Assembly (NCBI GenBank): GCA_000499405.2
Contig: HG738139.1
Span: 15,217,723-15,281,722, forward strand
Length of the DNA stretch: 64,000 bases
Direction of reading: 5' to 3'
Source of the DNA: Onchocerca volvulus
Taxonomy: Eukaryota > Nematoda > Chromadorea > Rhabditida > Onchocercidae
Position numbers and translations under genes: made by a program. The notes beneath the pieces were generated by a model. The model searched no databases. It was given only the letters and a program-made list of their open reading frames with translations, and had not been told where the DNA came from. Of the stretch, positions 13,462 through 25,500 are shown in pieces (the stretch's first letter is position 1; every line of letters begins with the position of its first letter).

Positions 13462-15108
13462 ATGATTTTTTTTTCTTTTTTTTAATTTTAGTGATGTACT
13501 TTCGAAGTTCTTTTTATTTAATTACAAACGCTTATCGTAGGCAATTCATTTCAATTATCATTGTATGTCACATCACAATCTTATGCATCATATTATATGT
13601 CACATCATAAAATCGAGAAATGCTTCTTTATTATTGTATTGAATAAAAGGGACAAATTTCAAACAAGTCTTTTTTTTTCTTTCTTTTTTCAATTATCAAT
13701 TAAATTATGAAATAGTCAAACAATACATCAATTTCAATACATTATGATTTTGAACAATTGAAAGATCAATTAGGTGGTGTGAATATATTAGAAATAATTA
13801 TATAAAAAAAATTTGGAAGATTTTGATTGTAAAAATGATATTATTTGTTACATTAATTGAATTTTTATTATCATTAAATAATATACACTTAATTAATTTT
13901 ACCAATTTTAAACAATATTACTTGGTTAATATTTTTTCGATTATAATTTCATTTAATTCAAACAGTTTCAAATGCAACGGATGCATTAAATTAAATAATT
14001 AGAATGGTTGACATCATAAATACAGCAGTTTGAAAAGTTCAAAATCGGATTATGGAGAATTTACATTAAATGATATATTAGAGCAAATAAATTTTGTAAT
14101 CACTATTATTAAATAAAATTAAGAAAAAAAATTATGTGATTTTCATTGGTTTTGAAAAAAAACAACAAAATAATTGAGACTTATGAGCAACCAATAAGAT
14201 GACGATTAATAAACTAATTAATGATTATATTGTATTAATTGAGTTCAATTTCAATTATTAATATTATGGCAAAGAAAAATGATGTATTTGATGTCTAATT
14301 GATAAAAAATTTAAGGAAAATGGGTGAATGAAAATACGGAAAAAAAAGCACTTTTGTTAGCTGATTAAATAAAGAGAAAGAATCAATAATTCATATCATT
14401 TATTGTATCTTATTTTTTCAATAATTAAAAAAATTATTAATTTAAATACTGATTCGGAAGAAAATCATACTTTGCAATCATTGATCATATTTGCTTTCTC
14501 ATTTGTTTACAAAAAATTCCTTAAATTGTTGTCCTTCCATTTCTCAATAAATTCTAAGCATATCAATTATTCATAAATTTAATAGAAAAAAATCAAATTT
14601 ACTTATACATATTGGACTTTAGTATATATAAATAATTTAACACATTATGTAATTTATAAAAATACACAAAACTGAATGGGAAATAATATTCATTTTCATG
14701 ACGAAAAGATATTTTGGTAATAATCTGAAAAAAAAAATTAAATCTCATAGATTCATCAAAATTAATCAAAAAAATTTTTTTTTGTAAGTTTATCTTTTCA
14801 AATATCTGTTCTTTTTTCATAAATGAAATTGAAAATTTTTGCAATTATTCAATCATTCATTTAGTTTGAATAATTTTCAACATTTTCAAAAAAATATGAT
14901 TGTTTTAAAATTGCATTGTATCCTGATTTCATTTTTGATTCTGATAATAGTAGACGAAACAGTTAAAATATCTGGCGATAAATATAATACTGAATTAAAA
15001 TGAATGATGATATTGGTATGATAATATCTAAGAGACAGTATTGTTAAAGGTATAAATCGTACTAGGCAACAACAAAAATTTGAAATAGGCCAGATTTTAT
15101 CGCATATT

Positions 15109-15183
15109 TTATTTGCCAATAGGATGATCACGAAGTGATATTGGCATATCACGTATCATTCTTGCCATTTTACGAGCTGACAT
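15109..15183 (-). other. Short open frame of 24 codons with coding-like composition (unrecognised)
   Basis: On the minus strand an ATG at 15183 opens a frame reading MSARKMARMIRDMPISLR and ending DHPIGK before TAA. Its composition is basic and non-repetitive, unlike the Phe/Lys-rich shadow frames around it, and no family is recognised. It could be a small peptide, a first exon of something larger, or chance. It sits 113 bases left of the Helitron end. Confidence 0.2.
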
Positions 15184-15435
15184 TTTATATTTAAAATTGT
15201 AGGACAATAAAGTTTTTAATTTTGATATTTATTTTAATTCGCTACAATATCTATTCTAGTAAACATTGTATAATTGGATAAAAAAATGTTAGTAATCTAT
15301 ATAAATAAAAGTGCAAATCATAGTTGCTGTTATTTGGCACGTAAGTTTGCAACTTCTTTCTGATTGCTTTCAAATTTGAACACAATGTTGCATTGAAATT
15401 AGGCTTTTTTCATCTATATATCTACTTTTTTTAAA

Positions 15436-15457
15436 ATCTGTCACAGTTGTGACAGAT
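15436..15457. repeat. Near-perfect palindrome in the Helitron 5' region
   Basis: ATCTGTCACA-gt-TGTGACAGAT, with 10-base perfect arms and a 2-base spacer. A second quasi-palindrome of related sequence (ACCTATCA ... TGACAGGT, one mismatch) lies about 170 bases further on, near 15612-15632, just before the coding relic. Both are inside the Helitron and may mark its promoter or leader. Confidence 0.8.
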
Positions 15458-15624
15458 AAAAGTAAGTAGCTGGACGAAATTTATTGATCGCATTTAAATT
15501 GTTCATTTTGACACAACGTTTCAAGTTCACCGATTGATTTGAAATTTTGAAATAATGTTACATTCAAATAGGCGAGTATTTCCATGTAGATATATCTTTT
15601 TTTTTTTTTCTACCTATCACGCTA

Positions 15625-17476
15625 TGACAGGTTCAAATGAAATCGACGATGAAATATCCGATTCCGGCGTCGGTAAAGATTTGTATGAAGTTATGACGAA
15701 AAATATGATACGGGATCTTATGGTATATTAAATTCAAATTCACGGAAATGCTCCAAGCGATATCCTCGAGAATCAGTATTCAACACAGTTACAGGAAACG
15801 ATGGAAAGAAGATTAGCAGAAATAGCGATAAATTGCAGAATGGTAACATCGAAATAGATAAGCAGTGGGTTGTTCCATATTCGTCTTTGCCATTAAAAAT
15901 ATATAAAGAGCACATAAAAGTGTTACGCCGTTAAATCGATCAAATATATTTGTATGTGAATAAAGGAAGTGACATAGTAATTTTTGGCGTGCAATCAGAA
16001 AACGTGCAATCAGTGATAGGAATACAGTATTACATAAGCAGCAATGAAGCTGTGCTTAGAAATGGCGAACAAAGTTCTCATCAATTGGGAATGCCATCAC
16101 CGAATCGATCTGCTGTTCCGTTCGATGTAGAATTGTGTTGTGAACAAAATTACAACACAACTGATCTTTTGTCATATGTGCAATCAAATATTCCTAAGCT
16201 AACGTTTGAGAGAAAAGGCATTTACGATCAAAGAATGGCAATAAGGAGGTGGAAAAATCTTCTTTTTAGATGCGGCAGAAGGAATTGGTAAAAATTTTGC
16301 TGATTAGATTGATCTGGGCAGTAATTCAATTCCAAAATAAGATGGTCTTAGTTCTTGCATCATCCGGAATAGCTGCAACATTGGTACCGGTTAGAAGAAC
16401 TCATTCCGCTATGAAATTGCCACTGAACGTGCAATTCATTGAAACTTCCATATGCAACACTTCCAAAACATCGGCATGGGAAAAGTATTGTAAAAAATTA
16501 TTGTTTGGAATAAATATATATTGGCGCATAAAAAATCGCTCGAGGTTCTTGATCGGTCATTGCAAGATTTGCATGGAAAGGATCAGACCATTAAAATTGC
16601 TTGCAGAAGATTTCAGGCAAATATTACCTGTAATTTCTCGATCGACACCATTGGACGAAAAAAATGCTTGCCTGAAATATTCCACTTTGTAGCAACACTT
16701 AAAGATGTTGAAATTAACTACAAATATGCGTGTGCCAGCTGCAAAACGATCGATCATCTGAGATAATCTCATATCAGTTGCGGAAAATTAGAACGAAAAA
16801 GTGGTACTTGATTTGATTCGGGACAAATTTCATTATCTTATAGTTTCTGCAATTTAATGAGTCAAAAAAAGAATTGGTTGAAAAAGTATTTCCCAATATT
16901 CAAATCATTATAAAAATCATGATTGGCTGAATGAACGAGAAAATTATTCTTGTGGCCAAGAAGAAAGACTTCTACGAACTTAACAATATTATGCAGTCTA
17001 ACATTCAAAACGAGGCAGTCACATACAAATCCGTTGACACTATTGTGGAAGCAGATGAAGCGGTTAATTATCCAACGGAATTTTTGAATTCACTCGATCT
17101 GCCAGAATTGGCATGCCAATTATCATGTTCCGAAATATCAATCAGCCAAAACTTTGCAATGCATGCGGCTTGCAGTAAAAAAATTAATGAGCAATGTCGT
17201 AGAGGCAACAATCTTGATTGGACTTTTCAAAAGTGAAGATTTCCTCATTCTTCGCATTCTTATGATTCCAACAGATATGCTATTTCAATTTAAGAGATTT
17301 TAATTCCGAATTCGATTAACATTTGCAATCAATAACAGCAAAACTCAGAGCCATTCTTTAGAATTGTGCGGTTTAGATTTAGATACAGATTGCTTCTCAC
17401 ACAGACAATTATATGTTATGTGTTCTAGAGTCAGCAAAACAGACTACCTTTATATCTAAACAGACAGTGAACAACA
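15625..17476 (+). pseudogene. Helitron Rep/helicase pseudogene (frameshifted, with stops)
   Basis: Relic of the Helitron transposase, normally a HUH-Rep nuclease fused to a PIF1-like helicase. In order, frames joined only by inspection: EISDSGVGKDLYEVMTKNMI (15648-15707), CSKRYPRES and WVVPYSSLP (Rep C-terminal region, 15750-15900), NKGSD ... YISSNEAV (15950-16060), then the helicase: LTFERKGIYDQ and the decayed Walker A loop (16198-16300), LVLASSGIAATLVP (16345-16388), MKLPLNVQFIET (16411-16446), AHKKSLEVLDRSLQDLHGKD (16524-16583), LLAEDFRQILPVISRST (16597-16647), EAVNYPTEFLNSLDLPEL (17059-17112) and LCGLDLDTDCFSHRQLYVMCSRVSKT (17364-17440). Several frame changes and in-frame stops break it, and the Walker A glycine/lysine loop is damaged. 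It lacks the HUH catalytic block. It cannot encode an active protein. Confidence 0.9.
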
Positions 17477-17784
17477 AAAAAAATATTGTATATCCACATT
17501 ATAAAATTAAATATATTACAGACGTGCGCTTTCTCTATTCTTTCTTTATCACTTGACCAGACTCAGCTAGACAGCGCATATATACAAAAAGTATATAAAA
17601 ACATGCGTGTATTCGAATGCAATGTTGTTTCAAAATTTCAAAGCAATAGATACGAACTTTCTGAAATCTTAGATTTCGAACTAATATGGATAAGGCCCGT
17701 GTTTGAGAAATTTCGTGGATTTAAGATTTCGAACAAAAAAACATCTTTCATTTTTATTATATATGTAGACAAACTTAACCAGCT

Positions 17785-17810
17785 ACGCGGAGCGTGATCG
17801 ATACAGCTAA
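17785..17810 (+). other. Helitron 3' terminator: hairpin plus CTAA
   Basis: Stem ACGC/GCGT with GGA loop at 17785-17795, 11-base spacer, CTAA at 17807-17810, then host T. In the family this hairpin signals the end of rolling-circle transfer. Confidence 0.8.
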
Positions 17811-18859
17811 TAATCGTAATAAAATGCAGTAAGATAAATGATAAGTTGCAAATAAACTTACTGATTATACTACATCAAATAATTCAGACGAATTCTAATT
17901 TGTAATTGCAGATAATAATAACAATTACTTTTTCTATTAGTAAGTGATAAATCTACACTTTTTCATGAAAATGTAACTTTTTTTGCATAAGCGAAAAATT
18001 TGTGCTTATTGTTGTATTTGAATAACAATAACAGCGTTAAATGATAAATAACAGTGCAATTTTTACTGAAAATTCGTGTAATTTAATTCTAATATTTAAG
18101 CAAATGTTTTTAATAAGTTAACAAATTTTTGAAATTTCTCAAAGAAATTTGAAAGTAAGGATTTAGTTGCATCCAATTTCAATCATCTGATATTTATTTA
18201 ACTAATTTGTAATCTACTGTCAAACTGTTTAGCTCTTTGCTTAAATTAATTAAATGTTTATAATTTTAAAAGTCAATCATTTGCAGTCAAGCAAAAAAAA
18301 AAAAAAATCAATTACTTGCTAAATTACATGCTATTGAATTTTGTAAATGGTATATGTAAATGAGATATTCTCATACTAAAAAAAGGAGATATGACAATAT
18401 TACCTATCATATAATGCATAAACTGAACTCAAAGAATTGTAATTTGTAATTATTATATTTCTGATTATCATATATGATTCTTTTAATTATTACATATTAT
18501 TATACAAAGTTCTGATCATTACAGCAGACAAAATATACATTAGCTTATCATCAATTTATAATCTATTGTGTAAATTTTGTTAAAAAAAAATTTGATAACG
18601 CGAAATTTCACATGACAATTACAAATATCACATCAATAAAGCAAATTTGATGATAAAATTATTAATATAATAAAAAGGAGCTAATGAGGAAATTTTAAAT
18701 AACTGAGACATAGAATAAACCACTTGTTGGTATGAACGGTTTGAAAATGGTAGAAGAGGAAGGATTAATAACACAATAAAACTGCGCCTTTGTTAGCGAT
18801 AAGATGAGAATTTTTTTTTTTTAGTGAGAAACATCTATGCATTTTTTTTTTTTTTACGC

Positions 18860-19052
18860 GATAGCTGTGCTTGCTAGATTATGGCATAGATTAGAATTAA
18901 CAGGAGATGATTACACATGCAAAAATGTTACTGATCATTTGCATTACGAACAAAAAATCATTTTGCGGTATTCGGTCGTTCCGACAGTATCAATGTTTTC
19001 CCGAAGAACTAGAAAAACTCCAAGTCCAATTGTAGTTAATAAATCAGGATGA
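18860..19052 (+). other. Candidate terminal coding exon of unknown gene
   Basis: After a T-run and the acceptor-like ACGCGATAG there is an open frame of about 62 codons ending at TGA. It contains GDDYTCKNVTDHLHYEQK, then RYSVVPTVSMFSRRTRK and a short basic tail. Base composition is richer in G+C than the flanks and the peptide is not low-complexity. I found no upstream exon or family match. It may be a terminal exon of a gene spread over the desert, a dead fragment, or chance. Confidence 0.25.
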
Positions 19053-21274
19053 AAGAAAAAATAGATTGATTGATGAGAAAAGGATGCGATAGAAAGAAAA
19101 GAATAAAAACTCGTAGGCAAGCATTTGTAAATAGATGAAATCATCCAATCCGATCTGATCCGGTCTGATACGATCCATTTTTGACATCGGCTTACTCAGT
19201 CTTAAAAATGACATTTTAAGGGAATAAAAATGACTTAATATACTGGAGAAAGAAAATGATTGCAACGTTGATTTGTGCGAAGAAGAAAGGAAGAATGGGA
19301 AAGAATGTGACAGATTAATTCCAATTATGAGCTTAAAAATGATAAAAGATAATGAACAAATTAATATCAATGATGATTGATTCAATTTAAAAAATCAGTG
19401 CTTTAATACCAATCAAATAACCGGCAAAGATTTCATTAGTAATCCATTATATTCTAGATCACAAAAATTTTCGTATCATAGCAAAGAGAAAAAACTCGAT
19501 GTCTGTTCAAATTCTATGAGAATCATAAAGTTTATCAATTTTATGATTTGCGATTCCATGTGTTTTCTGGCATTATATCAATTCATCATATTACATAAAA
19601 ACTAACAGCACAAAGATCATACCGAATAATTTGGAATAAAATATAAATTGAATCAAATAAAATGATATAAATAGAAAGCAAAACAGTCAATTTTAACATT
19701 TAAATTTCTTTTTTTTTCGTATAAATCTTAATTTTCATTGAAAGAATAATTTGAAGATTTATATATAATTCTTATAATTGGCATGTTAAATATTTTAAAT
19801 TTAATGCAACAAAATATTTTAAAAATAAAGAAACAATTTATCCTTTACAATTGTTTTTATAGAAAAATTTCAGCACACTTAAACAATTATTTCTAATTTT
19901 CATGGAAAATTTCCGCATATGTATATAAATTATTCCTTTAATTGATGTATACTATAAATTTAATGCATTTTGTAAATAAATAAATTATACTATGCATCCT
20001 CATGTAGATATTAAATAAATGGACATAATTTTTCGATTTCAAACAAGCAAACGGATACATTTTAAATATACAAATTTTAGATAGGTGAATTTTAAACGAT
20101 AAATTGAATGTGAATAAATTTTAAAGAATAAACAGAATAAATTTTTAATGAATAAGCTGAGGTTAAAAATATTCAGTAAGGAGGACAGGTGCTTAAATAA
20201 AATCGCATTTACTTATTTGAAATTGGAAAAGTTTACAACCGGAAAAGTTTATGAAGTATGAGGAAAATTTCTGCATATAATTTAGATTAATTTAGGTTTT
20301 TACGTAATCATGCATCAAAATCAAAATAGTTCAGACTATGATTATCAAATTTCATATTCCTTTTTTCATTTTACCATCAAATTTCATATTGCTATCAAGT
20401 TTTACATTACTTTTTTGTTTATTCCGCTATAGTTTTAATAATATTATCATAAATAATGTATGTTATTATCAGGAAGTAAAAAATTCAACTAAAAAAAATT
20501 TTTACCATATTTCATGTATGCTTTTATTAGGAAGTTAAAAATTCAACTTAAAAATTCAATTTCAATATGCACACATATTTTTTCTGATTATTTTCATTAC
20601 ATATTCGAATTTGTAATTTTCGGAATATTTTGATAATCGTTATATATATATATATATATTTTTTTTTTAAATTTTTTCATTTTTTCATATATATGTACTT
20701 TTCCGGACTATTTCCTCTATATATTTAGATGTTGAATTATTGAAATGAAACAAATATATGATACGTCGTAAAATTTACCACAAAAGACAAAACAGATAGT
20801 TAATAAAGATGCAATTAGTTAATAATTCAAGTTATCAAGTACTAACGAAACATTTAACTAGTAGGATAAATATAAATGTTGTCGAATGGATAATGCTAAA
20901 AGTAGTGTAGTCAAATTATATTAATATCGAAATTAATTTGACACTGACATACTATGTATATAATTTGTATAATCTGACATTATATGAATAGTCCTTTACA
21001 TCATATTGATGATGAAATATATTTTAGAAAAAGTTTTGAAATTTTTTTCAAAACCAAAGAATATTCAACAATCGAATTTAACGAATATAATTCCAAGAAT
21101 AAATATTTTACATTGGCAAAATATGAACAAATTAAGTAATTTTATAAATAAATGCCTATCAAATTTAAAATATTAACATTTCAAATGTGAAATTATTTAA
21201 TAGCAATAATTGAAATTAGTGATTGAAAATAACAGTTTATTATCATTGATTTAAACTTGGAATTATTTCGGATT

Positions 21275-21374
21275 ATAAATTTTCAAATTTTATATTCAAA
21301 TTTTTTAAAACAATATTCATCCAAATAAATTTTCAAATTTTATATTCAAATTTTTTAAAACAATATTCATCCAA
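21275..21374. repeat. Perfect 50-base tandem duplication
   Basis: Positions 21275-21324 are repeated exactly at 21325-21374, including the segment CAATATTCATCCAA. A two-copy perfect repeat in otherwise diverged intergenic DNA suggests a recent duplication (or an assembly artefact). Confidence 0.9.
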
Positions 21375-22206
21375 AAATTGCTATTAATATGACGATATGT
21401 GATTTTATCATTATATTATCATTGCATATTACTGATTTTATTGCTATATTATTCTTGTATATTACTGTGTTTAATCATATGTATTGTCGGAAAAACCAAA
21501 ATATTTTTTGGAAAATAGATATGACGAAATAATCAAAAATCTTTGAATTTTAGGAATTTCTTGATAGAAGCAAATTTTTGACGTTTATGCTATAATTAAC
21601 ATATTGTAAATTATGTTGTGCTATGGTAACAAGGTGTTTTTATTTGAAGGGATTCATTCATCCTTTACTCTAATCGATCAGGATATTCAATCCTTTGTTC
21701 TGATCGGAAACTGGAAAAATGGCGCTTTCCAAACTCATCAAATTCGATCAATTCTTAAAAAAATCGCAGATAGATTTGCTTTTATCAAAAGGAAGTCTAA
21801 AATTATCGGTTCCAGTATTGATATTTATCAATTTACTGTCTATCATTGTTAGGGCAAATAAGATTCGTCATATCAACGACTTCATTACAGAACAAAATTC
21901 TCTATACCAATTCCTAATCCCCAACAAACAATCATTCACAAATTACTTTCACGTCATGTTTGTTTACGTTATCAGAAATTTAAGTTTTTAAATAATTAAA
22001 AATCTCAATAATTTTTTCCTCTCGCAAAAAGTTTCCAATTAAAAAATAACATTTTTATCATTGCAATAAATAATATTAGTTCATTTTGGAGGATTAAAGA
22101 TAAGCTATTTAATTTCATAATTTTACTTTCTACAATTTGCTATTTCTTAAAATACATTTTGACAATTTTACTAAATATAATTTTACATTCAGTTTTAAGA
22201 TATAAT

Positions 22207-22209
<3 letters not shown>

Positions 22210-22265
<56 letters not shown>
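22210..22265. repeat. Poly(A) run of 56 bases
   Basis: An uninterrupted A run followed by GAAAGAAAAAAAAG. It could be an old retroposition tail or slippage; I saw no gene-like sequence or target-site duplication on either side. Confidence 0.9.
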
Positions 22266-22267
<2 letters not shown>

Positions 22268-22360
22268 AAGAAAAAAAAGTTGATTGAACAATTATGCTGA
22301 ATTTAAGGAACGCTTTATGCGTAATTAGGAAATAAAATACAAATCTTACTATTTCATCTA

Positions 22361-22530
22361 CATTACTGTTGGATTATACGGTAGGTAATAGCAATATACG
22401 GTATTAGATTGTGTTTTAGAAATATTTCATGCGGTTAGAAAAAACAAAGATTGTTTATTTATAAATTTTTGTTTTATTTATATCATTGTTGGATTATTGG
22501 TAGGTGATAGTAGTATGCGGTATATGATAA
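22361..22530. repeat. Two diverged copies of a roughly 50-base unit, 120 bases apart
   Basis: Copy 1 (22361-22410) and copy 2 (22481-22530) share CATTRYTGTTGGATTAT, GGTAGGTRATAG and TAYGCGGTAT-like blocks. The sequence between them is T-rich. Looks like an old tandem duplication of a ~120-base unit. Confidence 0.65.
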
Positions 22531-25500
22531 GTTGTAAGAAAATGAAAAAAATAAAAAATAAAAAATCCATTCAAGTATATAATATAATAAAATAATTTTC
22601 TAATATTCCATAAATTATAAATTCAGTTATTATTAGTTCAAATAAAAAGATTAAAATAAGTGCCAAAATAAAATTGAAAGAATTGAAATTAATACTATAT
22701 AATGAAATTTAGCAAAATTTATTATTTACTATTTTTATCTAATTTTCTTCTCATAAATATTTTTAATCATATTTTCAAGGGAATTATAAAATCTTATTAA
22801 TGCTTTATTATATAAATTATAAAATCTTGAATTTATTTAGCTTATAGTAATATTTATTCGTCCATTTTGCTTTTCACAAATAATGCTAGAATATTTCTTG
22901 TTATATATAATTTTGAACTAATCAACCATTCATTTAGTTATTGATCGCATTATTTTTTTATTAGCATAAAATTATAATTTTTGTGAAAAAAAAAAAAACG
23001 AAAAATTTCTTGTGCGAAGAATTAATTGATTTTGTTATTTTGAAGAATAATTTCTTCTTCTTCTTTTTTTGAATGTTCATCGACAATTATTCAGTAATTT
23101 ATTAATTATTTAGTTTAAACTTTTTGTGAATAATTTATTGATTCATTTGTTGTTTTCGTTCGTTTAAATTTTTATCAGCACAATTTTATTCGTTCATTCA
23201 TTTATTGTTTCCTTTAAATTTTTTTGTATTTCTGAGAAATGTCTTTTTTTTTCCTTTAAATTAATTTTTGCATTTTTCCAATTTCATCCTGAAAAAAAAA
23301 AGAGAAAAAAAGAGAAAAAAAAAACGGGAAAAGATAAAAGATAAGAGAAAAGGAGGAGGAAAAGTGATATGAGTGAAAACAAAAAAAAAGAAGAGAAACG
23401 GAAAGAGAAGAAACTTTTTGAATAAGAACAACTGATATCTCATCAAAATGATCTTTGATACATCATCAGTTTATCAAATTTTCTCCGAAAGACGATATCC
23501 ATCGTTAGAAAACAAAAATTTTTCACTTCTCTCTTCAATAATTTTTATTTGAAAGAGAAATGAGATGATTAAGAGAGAGAGAGAGAGAGAGGAAATAGCG
23601 GGAAGAAATTAATCGATTAATTAATTATAATTTTTGGGATTAAAAAAGATCGATGAATTGATGATGATGATGATAGCTTTGCTAAATGATGAACATTTGG
23701 TAAAAAGAATGACAAGATAGCGCATAAGATAAAGATGAAATAAGAGAAGAAAAGTAAGGATTGAAAGTGAAAAATGCTTTTTTGACAAAATGACATATTC
23801 GATCAATGATCGATTTTCAACGAAAAAGTAGACAAAATCTACCGAATTCGTACAGAAACAACGATCTTTCACCTTTAACAAAGCAATCTTCCAATTTTTC
23901 TGATCAAAAGTTTTTCCTTTTTTGAACAAATTTAAACTGGTTGCATTAGTTTTTCTTTTTTTTTTTTTTTTTTTTGAAAAAAATTTTATTGTGTTTAAAT
24001 GATTTAAAATTTTTTAATTTAATTAGTTTAAATTCAAAAAAATTTTGGATTTTTATTCTTTTTTTTTCTTTTTTTCGCAAATTTAGTTTGTTGGAATAAT
24101 GTAGACGTTTTTAAGTTTTTTTTTTTTTCTTTTTTTCTCAAAGATTATATTTTATATAGCTTTTATATTAATTAATAATGATTATTAAAAAGTATTTTTT
24201 AAAAACATGGAAAACAAATTATTTCCGATATATCAAGAATTAAGTAAATTCTTGACGAAATTTTTATTATTTATCATTTAATGAAACAATTTTTTTTTTT
24301 TTTTATAGCTTTTGTCAATTAATAATAATTATGAATGGATATGAGGAAAAATAAATTATTTCCAATATTTCGATGAAGTGAATTTAATAATCATTTCAAA
24401 CTATGCACTAGTAAACTTTAGTTCAAATTTTAAATTGTAAATTTGAAAATAAAAAACAACGGTAAAATTTAAAATTAGTTGATTTTAATAGTTTTTAATG
24501 ATGAAAAAATAATCATGTTATTGATGATAATATGGAATATGAAATTCATACCATTTCATATTTTTATTATGCTAAAATAGAGAATTAGTAAATATTAAAT
24601 AAAATAAGAGTAAATATTAAATTGAATAAAATTGAATGATTACAGTTTAAAAAATATGGTGTTGGAGAATTTGACAATCACGTGAAAACTAAATAAGTAA
24701 TTAATTAAATATACAAAAATTGAATGGTGAATTAAACAAACAAAATTTAAAAAAATTTATGGTAACACAATTCCTGTTCTTCAATAATGATCCTTATTGA
24801 TGATAATATAAAATATGAATACTTTTGCTTATTATAAATCGGTGTAATCGTTGAATTTGAATGCTTAAATAATGCAGACTTTTTTTTGCAAGTTCAATTT
24901 TGATTAATTGATTAATTCAGTCGTAATATAATTAAATATCAAAGTGATAAGAGAAATTATTCTTATCAGAAAAATTAATCTTTCAATCTCGTCATAAATT
25001 TTATAAATTTTAATCGAAATCATTGATGACAATATTTGAGAGAAATATAAACAGGACTGATAAACTTCCTTCAGACTAATTTAAACATGAATAATTTTAT
25101 CCTTGCGATATTTTTCGTTATTTCTTACCTACATTTCTTCATCGCACATAACCGCAATTCTTTTTTTTTTTTTTATGATAAGATAGATTAGTAATGGCAT
25201 TTTAATTTAATTTAAATTTTAAAAATCATTCGTAATGGTTAGTTTATTAATTCAATTCCATTCATTTAAAGACATTTCATCATTTTCGTCGAAAAATTCC
25301 GGTTGACACATCAGAAAAAAAAAAACAAAAAGTTCTTGTTTTTCTAATTTTTCTCGCATGTTACTTTTTTTTCTTGCCTTTTATCATTCCTTCCCACACA
25401 ATCACAATCATTTCGCTTTTTCATTTTATTGATAACATTAATTGATTAAAACGATCAACAAATATCACTCTAATCATCATTTATTCAATTTTATCATTTA

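Larger units (their letters stand above)
9013..15295. other. Intergenic DNA, no supported gene
   Basis: AT-rich sequence with many A/T homopolymers, for example near 9440-9461, 11697-11710, 12046-12068 and 12523-12540. The open frames here are lysine- or phenylalanine-rich translations of those runs. A slightly GC-richer stretch near 9540-9660 could belong to the promoter or a non-coding first exon of the CNOT3-like gene, but no splice link can be shown. Confidence 0.6.
15296..17810 (+). mobile_element. Degenerate Helitron rolling-circle transposon with both termini recognisable
   Basis: The left end reads TCTATATAAATAAAAG immediately after an A. The right end has a hairpin ACGC-GGA-GCGT (17785-17795), then 11 bases, then CTAA (17807-17810) immediately before a T. 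TC start, subterminal hairpin, CTRR end and A/T insertion site are the defining marks of Helitrons. Between them lies a plus-strand relic of the Rep/PIF1-type helicase protein (separate entry). At 2515 bases it is far shorter than an autonomous copy: the HUH nuclease part of Rep and most of the N-terminus are absent, so it is an internally deleted, dead copy. The 5' subterminal sequence is also present inverted near the 3' end. Confidence 0.88.

Noticed and set aside
14599..15152. Minus frames of 81 and 88 codons left of the Helitron
   Set aside because: Isoleucine/phenylalanine-rich, AT-driven, and no family or splice support.
21613..21991. Two overlapping frames of 79 and 90 codons
   Set aside because: Somewhat better composition than the flanks, but they overlap in different frames, lack a family match and show no splice structure.
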